64,000 nucleotides of DNA from Gymnogyps californianus (lineage: Eukaryota; Chordata; Aves; Accipitriformes; Cathartidae). The first letter of the stretch is position 1. Every line of letters begins with the position of its first letter. This document shows positions 37,301 to 49,099 of the stretch, piece after piece. The stretch spans positions 14,074,428 to 14,138,427 of the forward strand of contig NC_059480.1 in NCBI RefSeq assembly GCF_018139145.2, written 5' to 3'. Below the pieces are notes generated by a model, which worked only from the letters and a program-made list of their open reading frames with translations, did no database searches and was not told where the DNA came from. A program made the translations under genes and the position numbers.

Positions 37301-39485
37301 TCTTGCAGGAAAAAAGGCAGTTTAGATTATGGTTTGTGGATACGTGTTTTACGTTGGAAAGGTTCAGATTTAAATCAAAGTGTTTCCCTTACATGCTATT
37401 TCAGATAATGCTCCAGGAGAAACTGAAGCATAACCATTATGGTATCTTAGGGGAAAACAAGAAAAATATATTCTGTCTTCTTGTAATAATTGTCTAAAAG
37501 GTCTTGCATTTAAGAATAAATGAGTCAAGAAGTGTAATGAGCCCAGATTTTTCTGCAAAACCTGCTCTGAACCTTTTGAAAACAGCCGGCTCTGAACTCC
37601 AAGCTACATGACAGCAAAGCTTCACATAGCAGATACAAATGATGTTTCGCATAGAATCTTAGTGCTCACTGGAAAATTGGGTCTGGAAACTGTTTTTACT
37701 GCATTTGGGCAAACAGGATTTTCACTGGTGAAAGCCATCTATTTACGGAGCATACAAAGACCTCTATCTATAGAAAACATGCTAACAAGGCCTATAATGT
37801 TGGTTAACTATTCAACCCACTATCACTTGTTAGAGATAAAATTATATGTGGATGGATTCAATGACGGCGGAGCGTGCATAAACACATAGGACTCAAATTT
37901 GCAAATACAAAATTAAACCCAAGCACCCAAATATCTGAAAATTCTTGCTTTTATAACACTTGGACATAAAAGGATTTTTGCCTGAAAGTATTGGAAATTG
38001 GACTCAATGAAATATATTTGTTTTCACTGTGATTCATGAACATTATTGTAAGTTTTTAAAATGAAACTTGTAGGGCCTCTTTCCTGGCCCTGTAACTTTC
38101 CTTATTTTTCTTTCTTATCTTTTTATGTTACATGACATTGTCTAGGAAAAAATTACATGTGATCTTAATCTCCAGGCATGCTTTTTCCAGAGAGAAACTA
38201 GTAGAACATTTACAGTAATTAACATACTTTCTATCTTCTCATTTTGTTAATGATATCTTTTTGAAGGCTGTGCAGTAATTACTGCCCACAGAGGTATGTA
38301 CTTTGAAATAAATTAATGACCAATGACCAATAATGATTATAGATGTAATCATCCATTGTGAAATATAGGCTAAAATAGATATTAGGAACAGTGCTGGAAG
38401 CTAAAATAAACTGTACTGAAACTGTACTGTTAATGATAAAATTATTCTAGCAGTTGATCAGAAAAACATACAGTAAGTTCTTTTCTAATCATATGCTAAT
38501 GTTAGTAATTTTTAATCTTTTTATTTCCAAAACACTTCTTCAACAAGCTGATACTCTAACGAGTAAAAAACCTAAGCTACACAAGCTATGTTTATTTTTG
38601 ATGAAACCTACTTTAGAAATATTAGTTTATTGTTAAATGTTCTTATTTTACAGATGAATTTTCAAACCAGGACTCAAACCATGTAAGCATGAGTTTTTGA
38701 GATCTCAAACTTCTTTTTTGGGCAATTTCACTTTGTAAAACAAAATACTGCAGATGAAAAAAACCTGCCCCTATCTGTACAATTTTGTACTGATATTTGC
38801 ATACAGAACCAAAAAGTTTAATGGTGGTGAGTCTTCAATAGACTTATATGCCTTTGGCATGCAAACTAAGCATAAAACATACATGGAAAGTTTTTTAAAA
38901 ATTTCATATTTAATAAAGCAAGACCTTACCTTTTGTTTAGGGGAGCAATTTATTTTTAAAAATAGAAGATAAAAAAAAAAGTCCAGTAGTAATCTTTAAA
39001 AACCTAAACTGAGAACTGATTTTTTTTTTTTAAGCAATGTAGGAAAAGTCTTGTTGAAACCCAATAATTTGGTTGTTCCCCAATAGGAGACAGACATCTT
39101 AAACATCTTAAATATTTGACCCTTTGGCCTTACAAAGCACATTTTCACTTTAACAAACCTTAATATGTGCAGAGTAGTTTGGGTTAACATCTACACTGTC
39201 CTTACCTGTCTCTAGACATTTTGGTTTAAGGAAATACAGCTTTTGAAAATAAGCTCACCTGGAGGAGTTCTGTACTACTTTGCACTGTACAGCAATAGTG
39301 TAAAAGTAGCTCTTTCCTTAAATCTTCAGTATTCTCATCTTTGAAACCATGAATTTTGGAGGTATGTGTAAAAGAAGAGATAACTACCAATTGAATTTTG
39401 ACCTAAGACCCTCATGTTGCTTAAATTTACCCAAATTGATGGATTTAGCTCTACTTGGGCTCTTGTTAAGATACACTGTCTCACA
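34321..39485. other. AT-rich non-coding DNA
   Basis: No gene is seen. A possible palindromic repeat remnant lies at 35140-35182 (cttccctgacttcaatcatt, then cttggctcaaatcc). A 20-bp near-perfect palindrome centred on TAATTA lies at 38269-38288. A T12 run lies at 39020-39031. All open frames here are short and AT-driven. Confidence 0.5.
38269..38288. promoter_or_regulatory. Palindrome centred on a TAATTA homeodomain word
   Basis: The inner 14 bases GCAGTAATTACTGC (38272-38285) form a perfect palindrome, and the wider 20 bases have one mismatched pair. TAATTA is the core recognised by many homeodomain proteins. No neighbouring evidence shows that the site is used. Confidence 0.3.
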
Positions 39486-39532
39486 GGGGGTTAGATTCTG
39501 ATTTTTCTTCCAAGTTAACACCAGTGTAAATA
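39486..39532 (+). repeat. Palindromic (MITE-like) repeat fragment
   Basis: The phrase gggggttagattctgattt followed by aagttaacaccagtgtaaat matches the arm 'gggccagattctgatctcagttacaccagtgtaaat' of the dispersed sauropsid palindrome also seen at 10614-10719. The second arm is not recognisable. Confidence 0.5.
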
Positions 39533-42006
39533 GAAAACATGCACTGCAAGTGAACAATATGGGGAGGGGGGAATCTATAAAATCCAAATGTGGGTATAAG
39601 CAGCCGCAAGTCCATTATCTGGAGTGGTTATGTCATCTTACACCAACAGAAAACTCAGCCCTCTATATTTGATTCCTAAATCTCACCTTACATCAGATGT
39701 TCAAAGGTTCAGATGAATAAGATATGTCTCTGTACAGTGTGTTTTAAATTAAAAGCTAGTGAAAAACATGTCTCTCGATTTCTGGATGACAGTCTTGGAA
39801 AATGTGTTTCAACTGGCAGCTGCCCTCTTCCTATTTTACTCCACCCTCACCAAGAAACCAGTATCCAGCGACGTGGTGGCTGATATTCTCAACAAAAACA
39901 ATAACCTCTCTTTGGTTGATCTTCCCCGTTTTGTTCTGGGTGCTGAGAGGTGGCTTTGAAAGGGCAGCATATATAAGGCAGAAATATTTCTTGAGGGTAT
40001 GGGGAGGATGTTCTCTCGTTTGAAGGAAACCAAGACTTCCAACTGATTTTAATTTTATTTTTAATGTTCATGGGAACCAGTCTTACATGCCTGGCTGAAT
40101 TCAGAGTTTGAATTTTTGGCAGGTTTTTATTTGAGCCCAGCTTGGCTGTTTTTCAAAATGTCCAGATTGCTCACATTAAATCTGAATAAGCACTACCCAC
40201 TAGTTTAATCAGAGTCATCTGGTACACCTCTAATTAGTGTTAGTTAAAGTTGAAATTTATAATAACACAAAATGTTGTATTTTTGGGATGTATTTAGTAA
40301 ACTCCTGAATGTAAAATTGTAGAACAGACAATATCTTTTGCAATGTTATTCAAAAATTGGAATACATGAGTTATGATGACAATAACACAGTGGTAACAAA
40401 ATAAGGCTAAGTTCCTGAAAAATGCCGTGAAAACTAGTTTTTATCCATTTAGGCATGTATACACATATACAATGTGTGTAGATACAAATCCATTTATGAA
40501 CTTTAATTGTTGGTCCTGCTAATCTAGTAATTGACTATAACTGTACATTGTGCACAAATCAGTAAGACATGTACACATCTGGGAGTATTCCAGCAATTAT
40601 CAAATAAGCATGTGACACTTTTGGTTTAGATATACATTGTTTCCTAGTCTTAACCCATTGCAATAAATGATATTTAAGCAAAGTGTTATAAAAGTATCTT
40701 TCTGTTTGAAATCAGTGTATGTTTTGCCTGAGTCAGAACCAGACCATTAGTATGTTACTGCAGATTATCAAAAAATGAAGCCTGAAAATTACTGTACTTA
40801 TGCAATTATTGGCTCTAAAGGATCAACCCTCCCTACAAATCTAAATTTTCTGTATTATAATCTGTACTGATGTGGTGCTTGTTTATCTTGAATTCTTCCC
40901 TGAATCCTTGCCTTTGAAGATGTTTTAACTTTTATTATGTCGAGACATAGACCAATTAAAACAGCAAGTCCTGCAGTTTGATCTTTTTATTAAAATGTTC
41001 CCCAAATTAAGAATGCTAGATTTATGATTTTGATTTTTCAGGTGTCACTTCTAAATCCTAGAGAACTAGTGAACCATACTCTTATATTTTGCAGATGAGC
41101 TATCTTTTTACATGTATAATGTAACAATAGCGCAAAAACATATCTAAGTGTTTACTCAGATTTATGTCTTACCTCAAATGTTCTTGTTTCTCAATCATGC
41201 TTCAATTGATACTCTGGACATAGAAATATCATTTATATTCTTTTTTTTTTCCTGGACACATTTCAGCTTCACTATTCAAGGATTGAATGGATCATGATTA
41301 CAGAGTTTTTTTTCAAGGGCATCTGTTCTTAGCCACAGCTGAGGATGGGGCCCACTGAGCCGACTGGAGGGATCCACCTAGAATTTGTTGAATTAAGTCC
41401 TTGCACCTGGATATAATTGTCATGCTGCTGTGCTGGGGTTTTCTTAAGCTACTGGTAAAACAAATTAGCTCAATTTAAACTGGCATCCAGTAGGGAAGCA
41501 ACAACTCACCTCATATAATGTTTTTCAAATAATTATTTTTCTATTGCCAGTTTTGCTTCATGAATATTTTCCTAAAGGCAGGATGAATTGTTGGAATTTT
41601 TTTTTTAAGTTAAACACAAGAAGCAACAAAAAGCATTCTCTTCTGCATATCTGCTGAGTTACAGCTACTCTTAGAGTAGTATGTGATTATTGACTTTACG
41701 TGACTGTATCTTAGATATATATATCTCTAAATATATATTAAAAAGAAGGTAACAGCAGACAAAACAGATTAAAAAATGCGGTATAACAGCAACACCCCCC
41801 ACCGTCCCAAAACCCCCAAACCAGTCTCAATACATATACTTCATGTACCTTTTGCCACGTTTAGCACTGTAATGGTATAACCACTTTTACATTTGGGAAA
41901 GATTCATGCAAGTTTGTTTTTTTGTGGAACAGTAGACAAAGGTAGTCATTTATGTCTGACATGGGAATTTGTATAAATACCATGGGATCTCATTTCCGTA
42001 TGTATT
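39533..42006. other. AT-rich non-coding DNA
   Basis: No gene is recognised. A possible repeat arm cacagctgaggatggggccc lies at 41337-41356. A perfect 14-bp AT palindrome (AGATATATATATCT) lies at 41713-41726. If the minus-strand exon candidate at 42007-42170 is real, this stretch would hold its 3' untranslated region; the nearest clear AATAAA on the minus strand is about 1 kb away, at about 40985-40990. Confidence 0.4.
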
Positions 42007-42170
42007 TTAGAGCTGTTCGAACTTGGCAACAAAATTCACAAGCTTGCTGGAAGGTCCACAAAGGTTCATCGCCTCGGTTGGACTTGCAGTGGCAGGACTT
42101 TGCATGAATCCCTGGAATGTGTGCATCTGTGTTAGCTTCAGCTTTTCATAATATTCTCCAAATGTAGACT
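42007..42170 (-). CDS. Candidate terminal coding exon, unknown gene
   Basis: On the minus strand a pyrimidine-rich run (attcttttcccccag) ends at 42171 and is followed by an open frame of 53 full codons that stops with TAA at 42007-42009. The acceptor splits a codon, leaving two bases before the first full codon. The predicted peptide is mixed charged and hydrophobic (it begins STFGEYYEKLKL and ends NFVAKFEQL), unlike the Cys/Leu/Phe-rich products of most chance frames nearby. I do not recognise the protein, and no upstream exon was identified. It could be a last exon, a pseudogene fragment or chance. The frame itself is open slightly further upstream, to 42195. Confidence 0.35.
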
Positions 42171-42818
42171 CTGGGGGAAAAGAATGAAAAATCATCTCTT
42201 CAGCTGAACATTTCAGGATGACTTTTGAAATGTAAGAAATAGTACTTTCTACCAGTGCTCTAAATATTAGTGTTACATTTTATTAGTAGGTGACATGCTA
42301 ATTTGGAGAAGAGGGGAGTATGTTCACTAGGCATGGATGGTAGTTTTTGATGTGTCTCTAGAATCACACCAGTGTAGCTGCTTCAGCTGCTGACCAAAGA
42401 TGCTGTTCTTGTGACCTGGTCATGTCACTGTGGATACCGACTTAAATTGCTTTCTAAGACACTGCTCAGTTGGCTAACAAATAACAACATGGACAGAAAC
42501 TACTTCTTGTTTATTATATTTTAAAGAAAATTCAAGAATATAAAATATTTTGTGAGATCAACAATATATTTTATTTTAATAAATGGACTTCTGATCATCC
42601 TCTTAGAGATTGTGGCAGAAATATAGATGTACATATTATCATAAACCATCCTCTAAGCCACACTCTCTTTTAATATTGGGTAGACTCAAATGCAACAGGA
42701 ATGTGAATTAGGAAAGCAGTGCTTTTTTGAAAGATCACAAAATTTCCAGAGATCAAAAGTTAAATGTAGAAGCTGCTGTCAGTCCTTCAGCTGTGCAGTG
42801 AATTTCAAATTTTGGAGA

Positions 42819-42831
42819 GTGTGTGTGTGTG
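42819..42831 (+). repeat. Short (GT)n microsatellite
   Basis: About six GT units run directly into gcagcggcgg. It is short and has no evident role. Confidence 0.6.
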
Positions 42832-43642
42832 CAGCGGCGGGGCAAGCATGGACATTTCTGTGGCTCTTGGTAACAGTTTAACTTGTGCAAGCGTTAGCTC
42901 AAGGTGAACCTCCGTGTGTCACAAATTCTGTTACGTGAAGAGCTCTGTATGTGGCACTGAGACTAGTGGGAAAGTGCTACATGCATATGCATGAAGGCAG
43001 CTTTCAAACAGCAGCTGGTTCCTAACTGGGGACAGTTTAAAGGTGTAGGGCAGTTGGTTGTTTTTAAATTACCTCTGTTATAAAGCAAATTTTGTTGTTT
43101 AACTGCTGGGTCTGATTCTTGCTTATAGTACAACCTGTTTTCTCCGCTCCAGCAGCATAACAGGCATTCCCCTGTGGCATGGATGTGCCATCAGTGCTCG
43201 AGCCAGAGGCTCGGCACGGACCCGGGGTGCAGAAAATTCACAGAGCAAAAGGGGCCAGCACATAAAATAACATTGACTGAATTATCATTGTCTGTCTTCT
43301 GTGGAAGAGGAGGCCACGGGAGAGAGTTACTATACCCTAACTCATTGTACCAATGCACACCCAGAGCGAAGTTTTTCTTTCAACTGCGATAGCCCTGAAT
43401 CAATGCATACGAGAATGGGCAAGCAAGTTGCTTTCATACAATATTCCTTTTTATAAGCTCATTTTTCTTGAGCTTCAGGGGAAGAAAAAACCTTCAGTTT
43501 TCCCTCAAAGTTGTGTAACAACTGTGGCTGGTGTAAAGGTTGCCTTGCCTCCTCTCTGTGCTCCCTCTCTTGTCCGGGCTTCCAGGGAGGAGAAAGTAGG
43601 AAAAACCAGTAGCAAATGGAGCTTAAGGTTTTTCTCTCCCCG

Positions 43643-43664
43643 CCCCCCCCCCCCTTTTTTTTTT
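43643..43664 (+). repeat. C12T10 homopolymer pair
   Basis: Twelve C are followed directly by ten T. Such runs are prone to slippage and sequencing error, so the exact length should be treated with caution. The plus-strand 106-codon frame (43353-43673) that reads through it ends in a P/F string and is not convincing. Confidence 0.75.
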
Positions 43665-44109
43665 CTTATGTGATGATAATCCTAGGCCTGCACTTAGAGA
43701 GAAGCTTCCAGTGGGAAATTAAGCTAAACTGAAAAGCATAACAAAACCCAAATCATCTCGACTGCAAGAATTCCTCCAGTGTTTTATTCTTTAATGCTTA
43801 TTAATAGAGACAATACTAAACCCAAAAGGAAGCTAGCAATATCCTGTTCTTTTTCTTTTTTGTTATAGCATGGATTTTTGTTTAGTAAACTCCATGTCAG
43901 ATCTTCTAATTTAATTATTGAACTCACAATGTGAATAAACGTACAGACATGACTAATAGCATTCTCTTATAATTTCATTACAGGGTAATACACATGCGGT
44001 TTTTAAAACTGATGTTTTTTTTTTCTTCTGTTACAGAATGTTTATAATATAAATGAACTCTCACATCCTGCCTTCTTTTTCTCCTTACCCTCTTTTCATT
44101 TCTTTTTAG

Positions 44110-44207
44110 ATTTGATTCATAGAAAAATGCGAGCGATGCGTGCCACTGATTTGGGTCATCTGCACGCAATTCAAAAGGAAAAGGTGATTTTTTTCATTGC
44201 CTGCCAA
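44110..44207 (+). CDS. Candidate internal coding exon, unknown gene
   Basis: A strong acceptor (a long C/T-rich tract from about 44068, ending tttctttttag at 44109) is followed by a frame open for 32 codons to the donor CAA|GTAAGT at 44207/44208. Two bases precede the first codon, so the exon would be 98 nt. An alternative weaker donor, AAG|GTGATT, would give a 74-nt exon ending at 44183. The peptide begins LIHRKMRAMRATDLGHLHAI and is basic. Three CpGs within 15 bases (gcgagcgatgcgtg) are unusual for this CpG-poor region and fit coding constraint. I do not recognise the protein. Partner exons were not found, so a cryptic exon or non-coding transcript is possible. Confidence 0.4.
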
Positions 44208-44426
44208 GTAAGTGGGAGAGGTGTAGGAAAAAGTGGATTTATGCATAAAACGCAAAACTCCAGATGAAAGAATGGACCTCTTTTATCATTGTAGAAAGAA
44301 TCCATCTGCAATAATTACCAGTCAGACTATCCGCACACTATGTTACTTCGTTACATCTAAGAACTGCTGCACTTCTTGAACCAATAGCTGCTATATAGCA
44401 ACCAGCATCAAACCTGAATGAAAAAA

Positions 44427-44475
44427 TTGGCCCAACCGCTGGTGAATGGCACTCAGTAGGTTTCCCATTGAACTA
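44427..44475. repeat. Possible palindromic repeat remnant
   Basis: The phrases attggcccaaccgctggtg and aggtttcccattgaac fit, with gaps, the arm and centre of the 'ggcccagctgctggtgtaaat...cattgaagtcaatgg' palindrome class. It is a weak match. Confidence 0.3.
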
Positions 44476-44664
44476 TGCTGCGAAACAATGATGCACATTG
44501 GTAAATCACCGTGTGCGCCTTTCAGTTCTTATGCATATCCCATACTGGACAGCTTCCATTCACTCTGGCACCCACTGCAAACAAATGTAACTATGCATCA
44601 GAGATGAAAGTGAAAATGCATATGTTAAATCCCAAATGGAAGCAAAGAGTGTAATATATACATA

Positions 44665-44677
44665 GTTGCTTAGCAAC
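44665..44677. promoter_or_regulatory. X-box-like RFX site (perfect palindrome)
   Basis: GTTGCTTAGCAAC has perfect 6-bp arms around one base and matches the inverted GTTGC/GCAAC half-sites bound by RFX-family factors, which control ciliary and MHC class II genes among others. A CRE-like word (tgacatcag) follows 29 bases later. It lies about 460 bases downstream of the exon candidate at 44110-44207. Use in vivo is not shown by the sequence. Confidence 0.45.
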
Positions 44678-44699
44678 AAACATGTTTTGGCCACAGGAA

Positions 44700-47600
44700 T
44701 GGTGACATCAGTCAGAGGAGCGAAAGGCAAGCTGTTCTGCCCTCCTTGTCTCTCTCTCTAGAAGCTTCATAAAGGTCTTTCCTTATTTCTTTCAAAGCAG
44801 AAGAGAGAGGGCTATTGTAGACATTTATTTATGCTATTAATGCAACAGACTGTAGGACAATTGGACTTTTCTTTGAGCAGGGAAACCTGTTTTCATTCTG
44901 GGTGTCCGTTGTAATGGCGCATGCCCTCCTGTGCAGCCAGGTGTTTTGATCCTCGCTTTATGGCTCACTGCAGAGTCCCTCGTAGCTGAAATGCTCAGAT
45001 AGGAGAAATGAAATGCTAAGTCCAAAAATACAAACTGCTGGAATTAAAAAAAAATTTTTGGTGTCACTCACTCTGTTTTTCACCCTATCACGCCTTTCAC
45101 TTCAGCTCCTAGAAGCTTTTATTCTACTGGTGTTTCACGTTCATCTGGCGCTGTACTTTTTCAGGAAAGCAAGCAATGTTTATTTCAGTAAACCACACAG
45201 TATCTATGGCTAGTAGATAGGTATTTATTAATTCCTCCCATTTTAGGTGGTCTGAATATCTCCTCTCTCCTTTTCCCCTTCTCTCCCCTTCCTGCATGCT
45301 CTGGCATGCATGCTGTTGTGCCCTCTGGAATGGGAGGCAAAGGAGAGAGCTGGCAAGTCCTGGTTCAAGTTATGCGCACCCCTCCATGCAAGTAGCTCCT
45401 ATTGACACAAATGTGAGCTCTGTGCATAGCTGAGACATAATGCGCCTCATGCTTTCAGCAGTCTGCTTGCTCCACTGGACCATAGCATCTTTCACATATA
45501 GAAATATTGCACATGCGGGTTCAAATCGATCTGCCACCCTGGATTGCTGCAGACACATCCCTGAATACATTATTTTTTAGTGTTTCCTTTTAATTTAAGG
45601 TAATGAATGTACTTTGGTGGATCCCCAGTGGGGGGAAAGAACGTTTCAGGCATGCACTTCTCTTTGCAAAGAAGGCTTTCTTGACCGTGTGAGAGACGTG
45701 TAGGAATGCAAGATATATTGAAGAACTCAAATGAAATTAAAATCATGCATGAAAGCAGGGTTAAAGGACCATTATGATAAAATAAGGCTTTTATTTCCAT
45801 TCATGGAGCTATTATGTAGATAGTGTTTTGCTTGCTCTCATTGCCTGTGAATTCATAGAGACCCTTTGTCGTGTACTAGCACATATCAAATTGACAAGGT
45901 ATAACCAATAATATTTTGCACTTACTATCAGATTAATTTTGGGAAAAACGTGTGTCATTCTGAAAATATGGACGAACTTGAGACAAGGTGTGGTGGTGCC
46001 TCTGAGCAGACGAGGTAAATGAGGTCATCATGGAAGGGTGGATCAAAACAGAAGGGAAGACAAAAAGGTTGTATGATAAAAGGCTGCAAAACAGGAGCAA
46101 GTGTGACATTGATTCTTTCTGAAGAGAAAGAATCTTTTCTTCTCTTGAAACACCAAGAAAATGAACCAGGAGCTGGAAGGATATAGTTGATGTCTTGAAC
46201 AAGAGGTTGAAGTGGATCCTTGTCATCATTTTCTGTCTGTGACTTAAAGCAATTCTCTGAGCATGGCTTTCAGCCTGAACGGGAATACTGCGTAGTCTGA
46301 TCCTACAGAAATCAAATTAACATATGGACCTGAAGTTCATGGTTGGCTCCTCAGAAAGACAATAGGTGAAACCGGGATCCCATATCTGAATTTTGTGAAG
46401 TTGGCAGCTTGAGCAATGACCTGAAATTTGTTGGCTGGGGATCAACCCAAGAAATTCTCCTAATATGCTACTGTGCTTTTCCCCCTGTAAACTCCTCTTT
46501 TTTAATTTGTGAAATGAATGACTATATCAGCTGAAAAGATAATTAAACTAGCAACCAAAATAGATGTTTTAAAGGCCTGTGAGATTGCTAGTATTTTAAA
46601 TGTGAATAATCAAAATTTTTAATGGTAATTGCTCTCATTGAGTAAAACAAGATTTTACAATTCACATTAATTACTGAACTCTAATTTATTTCCCAATGTA
46701 TATATTTGAGTTTGTATCTCTGTGACTCTACTCTTTAAATGTAGGCTCAATGGTTTGTCAAGTGTTGGCTTTCTGAGAAGTGTAATTTATAATTTTCCTG
46801 ACGGAATTATTGTCTTTCTTTTCTTATAGTCTATCACATAGATGGACAGGTAGTTTCCTTTTAAAAAAGATATACCTCGATGTTAAGCAAAGATTATGAA
46901 TCTGTCCATGCTTTTAGTAGTGTTGTGAAGCTCCAGTCAAATGCAAAGTCTCTGTGAAAATATCTTGGATGTTATTAATAACTTTGGCTCATATTTTAGT
47001 CTGTCATGGGTTTCCCTGAAAGGTGGGATAGAAATAGGAGGAATGCAGTGTTGGAAACCACATGAAGATTCATGTTACAATATCCATGACAAGTTCACAT
47101 CCTGAGGAGTAAAGTTTGAGTTTGTAAGGTTAATAATAAGAGAAAAGCTGGAACAGAACCATACAAGTTCTGAGTGTCAGTAAGTTCTGCTGTATGATCT
47201 CTAGTTTTCTGTCCCTCCACCTTTTAGACAGATGACATCTCTGCCTCACCTCATTGCATTTGTTTTCATGTCTGCAATAGGCTCTGTAGGATCTGTACAG
47301 ACTGTACTTTCATGTCACTTGGAGTCACTTTGATATTCGTAGCAGCTGTACTGGTCCAGTGACATGGTCAGATAACTTGGCTTTAAGTAAGACTTCTGAA
47401 ACTGTTCCACTATTCACATGTGCCTCATCAAGACTCATTAAATGTCTTATAGGAAAAATTATGAATACCTCAGGCCCTGTTTAACCTCCTCCTCTCTTGA
47501 TAACTCTCTTGATAAGCTCATAAGCAAAGCTAAGGAAACGTAGTCTTGACGAAACCTGCCATAAGATGGGTGTTTTCCCAGTTGGAAAACCATACTTGGA

Positions 47601-47840
47601 GATCAGTTATCAATGAGACACTGTTCAAACGGAAATCTGCACCAAGCAGGATCCTGTGCTGCGGTCTGGTCTCACTAATTAGTGTCAGTAGCGTCCTAGG
47701 TGCAAGAACCGATTGTGCTCATTACATCCACAAAGAACATGAGCCTGGGAAAGCTGCAGGTATGTTGGAGAGTGGAACTGGAAATCAGATTGGCGAAATG
47801 ATTGGAAAAAATGTCATTCTTCAGGGAGAGAAGGTAAAAA
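44700..47840. other. AT-rich non-coding DNA
   Basis: No gene is recognised. A possible 20-nt microexon arrangement (acceptor ttcttatag, 20 bases, then a GT donor at 46850) was seen at 46830-46849, but such short matches arise easily by chance. The 98-codon minus frame at 45933-46229 has no recognisable domain. Confidence 0.5.
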
Positions 47841-47846
47841 ATACTT

Positions 47847-47871
47847 ACTGTATATGCACAGGATATACAGT
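47847..47871. repeat. Perfect 9-bp inverted repeat
   Basis: ACTGTATAT and ATATACAGT are exact reverse complements around a 7-base loop. It lies inside a 130-codon plus-strand frame (47546-47938) that has no recognisable domain and is not called as a gene. Confidence 0.6.
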
Positions 47872-49099
47872 CGGCTGCAGAAATGCAGAATGGAGAGCAA
47901 AATACTTGATTCTAAAGAAAATAATAGAGAAGTTATGATGGGTTCAACCTGTACTTAAGCCTTCAACAAAAGGATGTTGTGAAAAAAAAGATGTATTACT
48001 GAGATTTTTTTTTAATGAGTGTAACCTGGAAGGCAGGTGTATGTGTCCTTCTAGCTTGCTCGGCATGGGCAAGCTTTGGGCATTACTTTCCAAAAAGGAC
48101 GTGGAGCAAAGGAGACAATCCTGAGCCAAGTGGTCAGAACAGCCGACAGGGAAATCGGAAGGACGGAGGCTGTGTACAGTGTACAAAAGGGAGCACAACA
48201 GTCTTCAAACACGTAAAAAGTTGCTGCAGAGAGGAAAGAAATTAATTGTTTAACACTTTTTCTCTGAATTGGTAAGAAAATATAGACTTAAATTACTCCA
48301 AGAAAAATTTAGGTTAGCCATTATAAAAGTCATAATTAAACAACAGATCAGACTGCATTGGGAAAATGTGTGCATTTCCACTGCCGAAGGACTTTAAAAA
48401 CTAGTTAAATAAACTAAAGTCTGTCAAAAATAGCATAGGTACAGTTGATTTTTGACCTCTTAAAATCTTTTTCAGCTCTGCTTTCTATTATTTTCTCCAA
48501 ATGGATTCTACTACTTGGATATTTGTTGGTAAAGCCAGCAATCAAAATAATAATGTAGAAGCAGAGCCCTGTAAACACAGAGGATCTGGTATGGTTTCTA
48601 GTCATGTCATTTAGCCTCTAGTGGAAAGTGCCAAGATATGTGCTTTGGAAGACTCGTAGGGCACATAGCTGCATGTCAGCCTATTTCAATTAGTGTGTTG
48701 AAATGGCAGATTACACATCTCTATAAAAATTAAATTGGTCTCATCCCTGAAATTATAACAAGCCTGAGGATCCAATGGAAAAATCAAATCTTGAGCACCT
48801 CGATTTCAGGGGCCACTGAAATGCATCGTACCACTGCCGCTGTGGCACCCCACGGCATTGCTCATCCCCTCTGGATATCCCCTCTCCCACAGTGTGGGGG
48901 TCACAGAGACAGGGACGCACTGATGGAGAGCAATTCCTAATGGATGGCTTTCTGCTCGGAGTGTGTTGGCTGCTGAGATGTCAGTGAGCCCCAGGAGCCT
49001 TAGTTCTGTAGTTTTCTGAAGATAGTCTTGCTCTCTTAAGTGCCTGTATTCAGACTATTTAAACGTGGAGTTTAGATGGATTTTGAGTGTTTAATGATA

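Noticed and set aside
46830..46849. Possible 20-nt microexon between ttcttatag and GTAGTT
   Set aside because: The donor is weak and so short a match arises often by chance in 64 kb.
47546..47938. 130-codon plus-strand frame
   Set aside because: There is no domain, no promoter or splice context, and mixed composition. It contains a hairpin, but that does not support coding.
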